64,000 nt of DNA from Mycolicibacter senuensis (GTDB lineage Bacteria; Actinomycetota; Actinomycetes; Mycobacteriales; Mycobacteriaceae), in NCBI RefSeq assembly GCF_002101885.1, contig NZ_LQPS01000038.1:1-64000 (forward strand). Reading direction: 5' to 3'. The notes beneath the pieces are model-generated. The model had not been told where the DNA came from. It ran no database searches and saw nothing but the letters and a program-made list of their open reading frames with translations. Position numbers and translations under genes: made by a program. Positions 26,305 through 36,200 of this stretch are shown here, piece after piece; the stretch's first letter is position 1; each line of letters starts with the position of its first letter.

Positions 26305-28086
26305 TCAGATGGGCATTCGGTAGCCGTAATATTCGTGGTCCTCGTTGTAACCGCCCATCCCGAGGCCGCGATGGCGGAAGTCGTCGATGAACTCGATGGC
26401 CTCGATCCATTTCACCATCTTGAAGCCGAGCTCGTGCTCATTGCGCAGCCGCAGCGGGGCGCCGTGGACCTCGGTGAGCGGCGCGTCGTTCATCTCGTAG
26501 GCCAGCAGTGTCGTCGGTTCCCGCATGTGGGCGATCTTGTGGCAGTCGTAGTAGCGGCCCTCCTCCGACGGACCGGATCCCTCGGCGAAGGAGTAGAACG
26601 CCACCCAGCGCGCCGACGGCAACGGGCGCACCAGATCGAGGATGTCGGACATCCGCACGCCGGCCCACTTGGCGATCCCGGTCCAGCCCTGAATGCAGTG
26701 GTGACCGGTGATCTGCTCGTGTTTGGGCAGCGCCAGCAGCTGCGCATAGGTCAGGGTGACCGGGTTCTCCACCAGCCCCTCGATCCGCAACCGGTAGTCT
26801 GCCCACCCGCCCTTCTGCAGGGCGCGATAGTGCTCGGAGGTGGGTAGCGTGCCATTCGGCCACAGATACGGTGAGATGTCCTTCTCGGCGTAAATGGCGT
26901 CCGGATGCGGGCGTTCCAGCAGATCGTTGAACCAGCCGAGTGCCGCGATGCCGACCTTGCGGACCACCGCGGGATAGCGCAGCGTCAGCGGCGAGGCCGC
27001 CAGCCACAGCATCGCGATGACAACCATGGCGACCAGATAAACGACGAGGGGCCAATATGATTGGGTGTCGGCGCCCAGCACGATGTGATTGAGATTGTCC
27101 ACCAGGCCGGTGGTGAACACCATCAGGGTGTGCATGGCGATGAAGGCCACCATCCACACCAGTACCGCGAAGTGAACGGTACGGGCCAGCTGTTGGTTGA
27201 GCAGCCCCCGGTCCAGGCCGAAGCGCGCGGCGATGGTAGGCGACTGCAACAGCCCGGTGACGAAAGCCAGTGGGGCGGCGATGAATACGGTGGAGAAGTA
27301 GGCGATCACCTGCAGGGAGTTGTAGTTGGTGAAGCCTTCGTTGGCGGGGAAATCCAGGGACGCGTATTGAATCAGCGTCGAAGCCGCATTGGGCAGCGCC
27401 TCCCACGACCGCGGAACGATGCGGCGCCACTCGCCGCTGACCAACAGCAGCACGTAGAACACCGCGCCGTTGAGCAGCCACAGCAGGTCGAACGAGAAGT
27501 GCCACCAGCGCGCCAGGCCCACCGTGTGCCGGACGCCGGGGATGCCCAGCCACTTCGGCAGGGCCACCGAGTCATCCTTGGCGGTCCACATGTGCGAGGC
27601 ATCGGCTTCGTTCATCCGGTCCTCGGGGACCGGACCCCGCATCCGCAACCATGCCGTCCCCGGCCGGCAGCCCTGGTTGAGGTAGAGCCGCGGGTGGTCG
27701 GCCAGGATCTGCAGACCCGCCCGGATCAGAAACATCATGAAGACGATGTTGAACAGGTGCTGCCAGCGCAGCCAGGCCGGAAAGCCGGTGTCGATCACCG
27801 GCGTGACGCGCGAGGATGTGCCCGGGTAGGCGGCGATGAAGTCCTGCATCCAGCCGTATCGGCGCAGCTGCTGTGCCAGGGCGATCCCGACGACCAGCCC
27901 GGCCGCGGCGAGCGGGATCAGCCACAGCGATGACACCCAGCGCTTGCCGAACCGCACGGACGGAACCTGGGCCATCTCCTGGGGAATGGCCCCGGCCCAG
28001 TGTTCGATGTCGACCCGGCGCTCTACCGCTCGACGGCGGGGGCCCTGATCGAGCAGCGCTGCCAAATTGTTTGCCTCTGGAGCCAT
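26305..28086 (-). CDS. Membrane cytochrome b-like domain fused to sulfite-oxidase-type molybdopterin domain
   Basis: 593 residues from the ATG at 28086 (GGGAGG 6 nt upstream); an ATG 10 codons earlier has no good ribosome site. Residues ~55-390 hold about six TM helices with His in RWQHLFNIVF, RWWHFSFDLLW, TVHFAVLVW and AMHTLMVF, as in b-type di-haem membrane subunits. Residues ~425-590 are a sulfite oxidase/MsrP-like Mo-pterin domain: HEQITGHHCIQGWTG holds the Mo-coordinating Cys, then VEWHGxPLRL-like VHGAPLRLRNEHELG. The single polypeptide resembles a fused MsrPQ-like electron-transfer enzyme; no Tat signal is visible. Substrate unknown. It precedes crcB by 3 bp. Confidence 0.85.
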   Translation of the reverse strand: MAPEANNLAALLDQGPRRRAVERRVDIEHWAGAIPQEMAQVPSVRFGKRWVSSLWLIPLAAAGLVVGIALAQQLRRYGWMQDFIAAYPGTSSRVTPVIDTGFPAWLRWQHLFNIVFMMFLIRAGLQILADHPRLYLNQGCRPGTAWLRMRGPVPEDRMNEADASHMWTAKDDSVALPKWLGIPGVRHTVGLARWWHFSFDLLWLLNGAVFYVLLLVSGEWRRIVPRSWEALPNAASTLIQYASLDFPANEGFTNYNSLQVIAYFSTVFIAAPLAFVTGLLQSPTIAARFGLDRGLLNQQLARTVHFAVLVWMVAFIAMHTLMVFTTGLVDNLNHIVLGADTQSYWPLVVYLVAMVVIAMLWLAASPLTLRYPAVVRKVGIAALGWFNDLLERPHPDAIYAEKDISPYLWPNGTLPTSEHYRALQKGGWADYRLRIEGLVENPVTLTYAQLLALPKHEQITGHHCIQGWTGIAKWAGVRMSDILDLVRPLPSARWVAFYSFAEGSGPSEEGRYYDCHKIAHMREPTTLLAYEMNDAPLTEVHGAPLRLRNEHELGFKMVKWIEAIEFIDDFRHRGLGMGGYNEDHEYYGYRMPI

Positions 28087-28214
28087 TTCGGCACCTCCCA
28101 CCCGTGCGTCATTCACGTGGTAGAAGCCATCAGCCGGGGCGGCGGTTCATGGCGAGCTTCATCGCCGCCATCAACAATAGCCGCTGGTCGAGCGATGCGC
28201 AGCTGTGTTTCCGG

Positions 28215-28619
28215 CTACGCCGGACCACCCTGCCCTGCGGCCTCGCGGGTGATCTGGTCGAACTGCGCCGCCATGGCCTCGGCCAGCGCCGTGGCCGCCG
28301 ACAGCGGCCGCACCATCACCATGAAGTCGTCGATCTTGCCGTCGTCGTCGACATGCAGGAAGTCGCATCCGGTGAGCCGCTTGCCCGCCACGGTGGCCTC
28401 GAACATCAGGGCATGATCACGCCCTGAGGGGTCGCCGATCTCTCGGATGTACCGGAAGTCGGAGAAGACGCGCATCACGGCGCGCAGGATCGCCGCGGTG
28501 ATCGGCTTGCCCGGATAGGGCTTGAACGCCACCGGGCTGGTGAACACGACCTCGTCGGACAGCAGCGCCTCCATAGCCGCTGCGTCGCGGGCCTCGACGG
28601 CTTGCCGGAAAGGGTGCAC
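28215..28619 (-). CDS. NTF2-like (SnoaL-type) protein
   Basis: 134 residues from the GTG at 28619, chosen because TGGAGGT lies 6 nt upstream and the fold begins there (HPFRQAVEARDAAAM). NTF2-like cone fold: N-terminal helices, EALLSDEVVFTSPVAFKPY, then strands ending in DFLHVDDDGKIDDFMVMVRPL. Such proteins are small hydrolases, isomerases or binding proteins; no catalytic dyad is clear. The gene lies between a VOC protein and the Mo-enzyme, same strand, with gaps of 88 and 128 bp. Confidence 0.78.
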   Translation of the reverse strand: MHPFRQAVEARDAAAMEALLSDEVVFTSPVAFKPYPGKPITAAILRAVMRVFSDFRYIREIGDPSGRDHALMFEATVAGKRLTGCDFLHVDDDGKIDDFMVMVRPLSAATALAEAMAAQFDQITREAAGQGGPA

Positions 28620-28707
28620 AAGACACCTCCACTGCTCGATACGATTCGACGCCCTACGGTAGACGCATCCGCCGCCCCGTTGCCGCAGCCGGTCCCACCG
28701 AGGCGTG

Positions 28708-29115
28708 TCACCGTAGTCGTCGGTCGATGACCTCACGTGGAAGCTGGCGAGGAGTCGGGTAGGTGATCAGTACGCGAATGCCGTCCGGGTCGGCGCCGTC
28801 GACGTAACTGATCTCGCCCAGGGTGTTCGAGTAGGTGTCGGGATCGTGGACGCGCATGCGCTGCTCGATCCGGCGCAACTCTTCCTCGCTGCCGGCAGAC
28901 CAGATCATCTGCTCGACGCCGATGTCGGTGATGCCACCCGTTCTGGATGCCTCGTGGGTGCGCAGGTAGATCTCGAAGCCGTCCGGCGCCAACAGAAGTG
29001 CCGCATCCGTGTCGTAAATGGCCACATCGCACTGAAAGACATCGCTGTAGAACTTCACGGAGTGGTCCAGATTGGATACCCGCATCAAGCATGAGGTGAT
29101 CCTGGCCGTACTCAT
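28708..29115 (-). CDS. Glyoxalase/VOC-superfamily protein
   Basis: 135 residues. One VOC module pair: TSCLMRVSNLDHSVKFYSDVF at the N-terminus, LLLAPDGFEIYLRTHEA, then EISYVDGADPDGIRVLITYP. The usual metal ligands (His/Glu) are not obvious, so it may bind rather than convert its ligand. It overlaps the upstream DUF5994-like gene by 4 nt (ATGA), so the two are co-translated. Function unknown. Confidence 0.78.
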   Translation of the reverse strand: MSTARITSCLMRVSNLDHSVKFYSDVFQCDVAIYDTDAALLLAPDGFEIYLRTHEASRTGGITDIGVEQMIWSAGSEEELRRIEQRMRVHDPDTYSNTLGEISYVDGADPDGIRVLITYPTPRQLPREVIDRRLR

Positions 29116-29636
29116 CCGTCTGCCGTTCCCCCTTCCGACTCCCAGCGGTCCAGAGCGGTAGCCGCCAACATGCGTCGTTCCCGGGCACGCGGACTGATGG
29201 TCAGCAGATCGCCCACCGTCACGGCGTTTTGCGGCTGCGCGGCGGTCATCATGGTGGTGTGCGCATCGCTCGGGTCGGCGCGCGCGGGAACCACCACCAA
29301 TGTGAGACGGTCACCATTGAGCCCGAGAACCTCAACTGTGTCGCTCGGTTGTAACCGGTACCCATCGAGCCGCACGGGCAGCCCGGCGCTGACGAGTTTC
29401 CGCGGCGCGCGCACCCATTCGTTCAGGTTGTACAAGACCCGGCTTATCCGGCCCAATCGAACCGAGAGCACCGCCAGCAGGTCGGGCAGCTCTCCGGTGA
29501 GGTCATCGGTGCGGGGCCACCACGCCCCATCGACGTACCCGCTCTGCGATGCTTTGCGCTTCAACCGCAACCGCGGCGTCCGCAGCGGGGAAGTGGAGTT
29601 GTCGGGGTCTTTGCGTGTTGTCTGCTGTCGCGTCAT
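29112..29636 (-). CDS. DUF5994-like hypothetical protein
   Basis: 174 residues. Motifs RLRLKRKASQSGYVDGAWWPRTDDLTGELP and LSVRLGRISRVLYNLNEW (given here in part) match an actinobacterial family I know as DUF5994; function unknown. No signal peptide or TM segment. The C-terminus is polar and helical (RARERRMLAATALDRWE). It heads the leftward VOC-containing operon; the 515 bp upstream are non-coding. Confidence 0.75.
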   Translation of the reverse strand: MTRQQTTRKDPDNSTSPLRTPRLRLKRKASQSGYVDGAWWPRTDDLTGELPDLLAVLSVRLGRISRVLYNLNEWVRAPRKLVSAGLPVRLDGYRLQPSDTVEVLGLNGDRLTLVVVPARADPSDAHTTMMTAAQPQNAVTVGDLLTISPRARERRMLAATALDRWESEGGTADG

Positions 29637-30151
29637 GACGACGCTCCCATCTCAGCCCCAGCGGCCAGAATTTCCGGCGATGACAGGACTTTCAAACACC
29701 ACATGTACCCAGACGTACGAAGTACCGCCGCTGGCCACGACCTTACGCCGATTCGGTCCGAGCGCGTCCGGGCGCCGGAATGCGCGGAGCTCGCCGCTGT
29801 TCGGCCCGGGCCGCCCGACGGCGCCCCGGCGAACGACTACGCGACCGCATTCCCTCCGCTCGATCCGTCGGCCGGCCACGCCGAAACGAGGGTAGTGTTA
29901 TTGGTGCTGAGTCCTTCAGCCGGTGCGGAAGCGAGTTGGGCTGTACGCCGCCGAGTTCGATGAATTTTGTTCGAGCCGCACACTCCGATACCTCCGACGA
30001 TGCCGTCGAGACAACGTAGACGCCTCTCTCATGGCCTCACTTGCCTGCTGTGGCACCACCGCCAAATCAGCCGGGACCGGGTGCCAATGACGCCATCAAA
30101 ACTTCAACCGGACGTCCTCTGAAACACCTACCCAGAAATCAGGTAAACGCC
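29637..30151. other. 515-bp intergenic region without a supported gene
   Basis: Region between the divergent DUF5994-like and DUF6131-like genes. Short open frames exist, but none has a ribosome site or family resemblance. Its base composition is slightly more AT-rich near 29890-29980. I see no clear palindromic operator, tRNA or terminator. It probably holds both promoters and perhaps a degraded gene or a small RNA; nothing more can be supported. Confidence 0.6.
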
Positions 30152-30331
30152 ATGATCGCTCTCGGAATCATCCTCATCGTCCTCGGACTCCTCCTGCCCG
30201 CCCTGGTCCCCACCTTCGCCTATGCCCATCTCTGCTTGGTCATCGGCGTCATCCTTCTTGTCGTCGGACTGCTGTTGATGCTGATGGGACGGATGGGACA
30301 CGCCGTCGGCGGGCGCCGCCACTATTACTGA
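30152..30331 (+). CDS. DUF6131-like small membrane protein
   Basis: 59 residues from the ATG at 30152, which has AGG a few bases upstream; a TTG start 37 codons earlier gives an unlikely polar extension. Two TM helices (MIALGIILIVLGLLLPAL and LVIGVILLVVGLLLMLMG) and a basic C-terminus (GGRRHYY). It matches a family of short actinobacterial hydrophobic proteins (DUF6131). It lies 64 bp before desA3 in the same direction and could be co-transcribed. Function unknown. Confidence 0.75.
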   Translation: MIALGIILIVLGLLLPALVPTFAYAHLCLVIGVILLVVGLLLMLMGRMGHAVGGRRHYY

Positions 30332-30395
30332 CCCGCCAGAAGGTATCCAGTGATCGCCCGATCGCCCGACCGAAGCCGACGAAAGGGGGAGACCA

Positions 30396-31730
30396 TTGGC
30401 GATTACTGACATTTCGGTCTTCGCTCACCTGACCGACGCCGACATCGACGCCTTGGCCGTTGATCTCGACACGATCCGACTGGACATCGAGGATTCCCTC
30501 GGCGCGCGCGACGCGCGCTACATCCGCCGTACCATCGCCGCACAACGGGTCCTGGAAGTAGCCGGCCGGCTCATGCTCACCGTGGGCTCGAAACGCCACG
30601 CCTGGTGGGCGGGAACGCTCAGCGTCGCTCTGGCCAAGATCATCGAGAATATGGAGATCGGCCACAACGTCATGCATGGCCAGTGGAACTGGATGAACGA
30701 TCCCGAGATCCACTCCTCGACGTGGGAGTGGGACATGGCCGGGGTGTCGAAGCACTGGCAGTTCACCCATAACCTTCGTCACCACAAATACACGAACATC
30801 CTGGGCATGGACGACGACGTCGGCTACAACACCCTGCGGGTCACTCGCGACCAGCCCTGGACACCGAGCAACATCGGCAACGTGCTGTTCCACATCATCC
30901 TCGCTCTCGGATTCGAGTGGGGAATCGGATTGCAGCCCATGGAATTCGGCAACATTCGCAAGGGCGGACCGGAACGCGAAACCGCCCTCGGAAAGGCCCG
31001 CCAGTTCGCACTCAAGGCCGGCAGGCAGTTGGTCAAGGACTACGTGGCGTTCCCCGCACTCACCTCGCTGTCGCCGGCGGCGAGCTACGCAACAACGTTG
31101 AAGGCCAACCTGCTGGCCAACGTGATTCGCAACATCTGGGCAGACGCGGTGATCTTCTGCGGGCATTTCCCCGACGGCGCCGAGAAGTTCAGCAAGACCG
31201 ACATGATCGGCGAAACCCGGGGGCAGTGGTATCTGCGCCAGATGCTGGGCAGTGCCAACTTCGACGCCGGGCCGGCGTTGCGGTTCATGAGCGGCAACTT
31301 GTGCTACCAGATCGAACATCACCTCTTCCCCGACCTGCCGAGCAATCGGTTGCACGAGATCTCGGTGCGGGTGCGCCAGATCTGCGACAAGTACGACCTG
31401 CCCTACACCACGGGCTCCTTTCTGATGCAGTACGGCAAGACGTGGCGCACCATCGCCAAACTGTCGTTGCCGGATCGCTACTTGCGCGCGACCGCCGACG
31501 ACGCTCCGGAGACCCGCAGCGAGCGCATGTTCTCCGTACTGGCGCCTGACTTCGTCGGCACCGACGCGGCGACCGGACACCGTCGCGGGCTCCGGTCGGC
31601 GATCGCGGCGGTCCGCGGCTGGCGTCGCGGCCACGGGAGCAGCGCCGGCACACGTGGATTACGCCAACCCGCCGCCCTAGAATGTCAACGTGAGCTCGCC
31701 GCGAATCGGCAGATGACGGAGCCGTCGTGA
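30396..31730 (+). CDS. desA3: DesA3-type membrane stearoyl-CoA delta-9 desaturase
   Basis: 444 residues. The TTG at 30396 is supported by AAAGGGGGA 6 nt upstream and by the N-terminus AITDISVFAHLTDADID, which matches M. tuberculosis DesA3. Three histidine boxes bind the di-iron centre: HNVMH (~92), HNLRHHKYTN (~127) and QIEHH (~305). It converts stearoyl-CoA to oleoyl-CoA at the inner membrane. In M. tuberculosis the electron donor is the adjacent Rv3230c reductase; no such gene is next to it here. The last ~35 residues are basic and poorly conserved. Its stop overlaps the next start (GTGA). Confidence 0.93.
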   Translation: MAITDISVFAHLTDADIDALAVDLDTIRLDIEDSLGARDARYIRRTIAAQRVLEVAGRLMLTVGSKRHAWWAGTLSVALAKIIENMEIGHNVMHGQWNWMNDPEIHSSTWEWDMAGVSKHWQFTHNLRHHKYTNILGMDDDVGYNTLRVTRDQPWTPSNIGNVLFHIILALGFEWGIGLQPMEFGNIRKGGPERETALGKARQFALKAGRQLVKDYVAFPALTSLSPAASYATTLKANLLANVIRNIWADAVIFCGHFPDGAEKFSKTDMIGETRGQWYLRQMLGSANFDAGPALRFMSGNLCYQIEHHLFPDLPSNRLHEISVRVRQICDKYDLPYTTGSFLMQYGKTWRTIAKLSLPDRYLRATADDAPETRSERMFSVLAPDFVGTDAATGHRRGLRSAIAAVRGWRRGHGSSAGTRGLRQPAALECQRELAANRQMTEPS

Positions 31731-32515
31731 CCGACGTATCCGAGCCCAGCAGCCGGCCGGTGCCACCTTCAGAACGCGCCGGCGCCGACGATCTGCGGTC
31801 CGGTCTGGCCGATCTCGCCGGTCTGGTGGCGGACTCGCTCGGTCTCGAGGAACTTCTGGCCCGGGTGGCCAGCTACGCGGTGCAGGCCATCCCCGCCGCG
31901 GATGGTGCCGGATTGACGTTGCTGCGTACCGACCGCCCGGACAACCGGGTCGAGGTCCTGGCCGCCAGCGCCCCCTTCGTACAGCAGATCGACGAGATCC
32001 AATACGTCGAGGTCAACGAGGGCCCCTGCATCACCGCGGCGCTGGAGCAGCGCACCGTGCGGTCCGGGTCGTTGGGCGGCGAGAAGCTCTGGCCTCGCTT
32101 CGGCCCGCGGGTGGGACGTCTCGGCGTCCACAGCGTGTTGTCGCTACCGCTGCTGCTGCCCGGCCGGGTGGTCGGCGCCATCAACGTCTACGCGCACAGC
32201 AAGGACGCCTTCACCGACCGCGCCGCCGAACTCGGGGAACTGTTCGCCGTACCCGCCGCCGTCGCGGTACACAACGCGCACGTGCTCACTCAGGCCCGGA
32301 CCTTGACCGCGCAGTTGCAGACAGCACTGTCCACGCGACCGGTCATCGACCAGGCCATCGGTATCCTGCGCGCCCGCTCCGGCGGAACCGCCGAGGAGGC
32401 GTTCGATCGGCTGCGCCGGATCAGCCAGACAGAAAACATCAAACTGGCGGCGGTTGCCCAAAGCATCGTCAAGGAAGCCGTGCGCCGCGCGCAGGCTCGC
32501 CACACCGGGCGATGA
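31727..32515 (+). CDS. GAF-ANTAR putative RNA-binding antiterminator
   Basis: 262 residues, GTG start overlapping desA3. Residues ~25-175 are a GAF sensor domain (LVADSLGLEELLARVASYAVQ; LPLLLPGRVVGAINVYAH). Residues ~190-250 are ANTAR (LQTALSTRPVIDQAIGILRA, then EEAFDRLRRISQ). ANTAR proteins bind paired RNA hexaloop hairpins to prevent termination. The mycobacterial members often respond to stress or lipid signals. Overlap with desA3 suggests a link to membrane-lipid state (inference). Confidence 0.9.
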   Translation: MTDVSEPSSRPVPPSERAGADDLRSGLADLAGLVADSLGLEELLARVASYAVQAIPAADGAGLTLLRTDRPDNRVEVLAASAPFVQQIDEIQYVEVNEGPCITAALEQRTVRSGSLGGEKLWPRFGPRVGRLGVHSVLSLPLLLPGRVVGAINVYAHSKDAFTDRAAELGELFAVPAAVAVHNAHVLTQARTLTAQLQTALSTRPVIDQAIGILRARSGGTAEEAFDRLRRISQTENIKLAAVAQSIVKEAVRRAQARHTGR

Positions 32516-32662
32516 CATGCGAGTAGCGTTGGGTATTAGGCACTGTGAGACCCGGATCCCTGATCCGCGGTCGGATGTTGCACCCGGGGAACCGCGACCT
32601 GCGGCACTCGGCTTGGACCGAATGATCGGCGTTCGGGGCGTCAATGGGGAGTACCACCCCTT

Positions 32663-33256
32663 GTGGACATCACCGCCGCCCTGGCCGCCGATCTCGCGGC
32701 CCTGACCGAAATCCTCGACGACCCTGGCCTCGACCTCACCGGCACACTTCGCCAGTTGGTGGACAACAGCAAGCTGGCGGTGGGGTCCTATCTGGGCCTG
32801 ACGGTGATGACCACCGTATTGGGCCGTCAATCCAGTTTCACCGTGCTCGAATCGGGCACCGAGATCGGCGACATCGTCACCTCGCTGTGGCTGCCGATAC
32901 CTCCGGCGATGTCCGACGACGGTGCGGCGCCGTTCGCGTCCTTGATTCTCTACGCCGGCAACCCCGGCGCCTTCGTCGACCTGGCCGCCGACCTGTCCTG
33001 GCTGACCGGCCGCACCCTGACCGAGTTCGTCCTGGATCAGCACCGCACCCCGCCCCGGGCCGGGGGAGCGCCCGGCGGGATCGCGGCGGCCTCGCTGATC
33101 GATCAGGCGATTGGAGTGTTGATCGCCGGCGGCTACACCGTCGAACGTGCCCACCGCGAGATCGATGCCCGGGCCGAGCGTCTCAGCGTGAGCCGCGGCG
33201 ACATCGCGAACGACATCCTCAGCGAGCTCAACGGGCCGGTCTCCGAAGACAATTGA
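32663..33256 (+). CDS. ANTAR-domain protein
   Basis: 197 residues, GTG start; the preceding 147 bp hold no gene. Residues 1-125 form an alpha/beta region resembling a degenerate GAF. The C-terminal ~60 residues are ANTAR (AASLIDQAIGVLIAGGYTVE, then HREIDARAERLSVSRGDIA). It is probably a second RNA-binding antiterminator in tandem with the GAF-ANTAR protein. It converges on the P-type ATPase gene with 13 bp between stops. Confidence 0.82.
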   Translation: MDITAALAADLAALTEILDDPGLDLTGTLRQLVDNSKLAVGSYLGLTVMTTVLGRQSSFTVLESGTEIGDIVTSLWLPIPPAMSDDGAAPFASLILYAGNPGAFVDLAADLSWLTGRTLTEFVLDQHRTPPRAGGAPGGIAAASLIDQAIGVLIAGGYTVERAHREIDARAERLSVSRGDIANDILSELNGPVSEDN

Positions 33257-33269
33257 CCGCTGACAGCCC

Positions 33270-36200
33270 TCAGCCCGCCGAAGAATTCTCCAGCTCGCCA
33301 GACTGATAGCCGAGTCCCGCGCGGGCAACGGTTCGGCGCTGCCGGCCGTCCGGCGTCCGGCTCAGCGTCTGCACCGCGGCCATCGAATCCGGCGTCGTCG
33401 CGTGCGGCGGCTGTGCGGTCGAGTCTTCCCGACCGGCCGGCAGCAGGCGCGGCGCCGCGGCGATCGCCAGCACCGCGGCTCCGGTCGCCCCCAGGGCCCG
33501 CGACCAGCCCAGCGGGCCCACCGGGGCACAGCCCAGCAGCTGGCTGATTCCCGGGATGCTGATCATCGCCGCGAATGTCACGAACGAACCGGCGGCGGTG
33601 AGCAACACCAGCGGTGCGTGCGAATCGACCAGCGTCTGGGCCAGTTCGGTGGTGACCAGCGTGATCAGTGCGACGGTGGCCGCGCGCTGCGGGGCGCCCG
33701 GTAGAGCAGAAAGGCGAGCCATCGCCCACGCCGCGCTGGCAGCCGCCCCGGTGATCGCGCCGCGGACGGCGACGGCGCGCATCAGCTTGCGTTCGTCGAT
33801 GCCGTGCACGACGCGGCCGGCCGGCCCGGCGGGAGTGCTCACCGCCACGGAGGTGGCCGGCAGCGCGTCGGTGAGCATGTTCATCAGCAGCAGCTGGCGG
33901 TTGTTCAGCGGCGAGCTCCCGGTCAGGGCGCTGCCGACGACACCGAAGATCACCTCGCCGACGTTGCCGCCGAGCAGCCCGGTCACCGCCAGCTGCACCC
34001 CGCGCCACAGTCGCCGGCCCTCGTCGACGGCGTCGGCCAACGCTCCGATGCGGCCGTCGGTCAGCACGATGTCGGCGGTGGTGTGCGCCGAGTCGCTGCC
34101 GCGGGCCACCACGCCGAGACCGACGCTGGCGGCCCGGATCGCCGCCGCGTCGTTGGCCCCGTCACCGACCATGGCGCAGACCCGACCGCTGCGTTCGAGG
34201 GTCTGCACGACCTGCACTTTGTTCTCCGGCGACATCCGGGCGAAGATCACCCGCTGCGCCACCGCGCGTTCCTGATCCTTGCGCGACAGCGCATTCCATT
34301 CCGAGCCGGTGATCACCTGTGCAGCGGTGACCGGCATTCCGAGTTCGGCGGCGATCGCGGTTGCGGTGACGGGGTGATCACCGGTGATCAGCCGGACCCC
34401 TACGCCCCGCTCGGCGAGGTCGGCGAGCAGTTGTGGCGCCTCGGCGCGCGGTGTGTCGGAGATACCGAGGAACCCGGTCAGGCTCAACCTGCTGCGGCAC
34501 AGTCCGGTGATCGCGTCGGGATCGTTACGCAGCGACTGCGCCTGCGCGGCGGTCAGCCGGCGCTGCGCCACCGCGATCACCCGCAGTCCGCCGGCGGCCA
34601 ACTGCGCCACCGGGTCGCCGACATCCGACCCGAGACCGCGGCAGGCGGCCAGCACCACTTCCGGGGCGCCCTTGACCACCAGCTCCCGGCCCGATACCGA
34701 CGCCGAGAACGCCCGGCCGGAGCGGAACGGCAGATGTGCGTCCGGAGCCGACCATCGTTGGCCGGCAATGTCGGCGGCCGCTTCGATGACGGCCTGGTCA
34801 GTGGCATGGGCATGCAGGGCGCCCTCGGCGGTCGGCGCGGCGTTCGCCGCGCACCGCAGCACGTCGTCGTCGGTGTTCCCGGCCACCGGATGCACCCGGG
34901 TCACGCGCAGCCGGTTTTCACTCAAGGTTCCGGTCTTGTCGAAACACACCACCTCGACGCGGCCGAGCGCCTCCACCGCCCGGGGTATGCGGACCAGCGC
35001 ACCGGATCCGCTGAGGCGCTGGGACGAGGCGTGCTGGGCCAGGGTCGCCATCAACGGCATCCCCTCGGGCACCGCCGCAACCGCCACCGCGATCGCATTG
35101 CCCAGCGCCTGGCGAAGGCCCCCACCGCGCAGCAGGCCGAGCACGCCCACCAGCAGCCCGCCGGCGGCGCTGGCGGGGAAGGCGCGGCTCATGAGCTGAC
35201 TGAGCTGGTGTTGCAGGCCGACGACGGGCAGCTGTCCGGCGGCCAGTTCCGCGGCGCGGCGCGCCTGGGTGTCGGCGCCGACCGCGGTGACCAGGGCGAC
35301 CGCGGTGCCCGCGACGACCGTCGTGCCGGCGTAGAGCATGCAGCGCCGATCCGCGAGTTCGGCGCCCGGTGTCGCCGCGGTCTGCTTGTCCACCGTCAAC
35401 GACTCACCGGTCAGACTGGATTCGTCGACTTCGAGGTCGGTGGTCTCGATCAGGCGGGCGTCGGCGGGCACGACCTCATTGCTGCGGACCTCGATCAGGG
35501 CGCCGGGCAGCAGCCGAGCCGCATCGATCTCGCCGTAGCCGCCGTCCTCGAGGATCCGGGCGGGCGGGGCTTGTTGCGCCAGCAGGCGATTCAGCCGGTT
35601 CTCGGCCTGCAGCTGCTGCGCGGCCGCCAGCATGCAATTGCCGATCAACACCGTGCTGACCAGCATCGCGTCTACCGGTGAGCCGAGCATCGCGGTGGCC
35701 GCCGACGACAGCGCCAGCACCGGCATCAACGGATCGGACAGCTCGGCGCGCACCGCCTTGACGAACTGCCACGCCATGGCGGGCGGCTGCTCGGCGAGTT
35801 CGGTTGCGGCCCGGGCCAGGTCGGGCGGCGGCAGGATGGCGCGAACCTCGTCGATGGACATCGCGTGCCATTCATAGGCCGGTGCGGGTCGCGGCGCTGC
35901 TGTCCGGGCCACCCCGCGGGCCAGCAGGTATCCCGAAACCAGCCCGGCCGCCGCCCCGGCGGTGACCGGCCCGGGACCCCTGCCCCGGCCGGCTCGCACC
36001 CCCGGAACCATGAGCACCGCACCGAGTGCGGTCGCGCCAGTGGACAACGAAATGCCCCGTTCGGTGGCCGCCCGCGCCGCCGGTAGCGCATGCAGCACCC
36101 GCCAGGCGCCGGTCAGATCCGCCAGCAGCAGGTCGGCGGCGAACGGCGGTGCGGTGGAGGCGGAATCAGGCATGACTCCGAGGCCGACATCGGCGCTGGC

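Noticed and set aside
26302..28214. Fluoride riboswitch ahead of the crcB genes
   Set aside because: crcB begins 3 bp after the upstream gene, and I find no pseudoknot-like conserved motif upstream of the operon.
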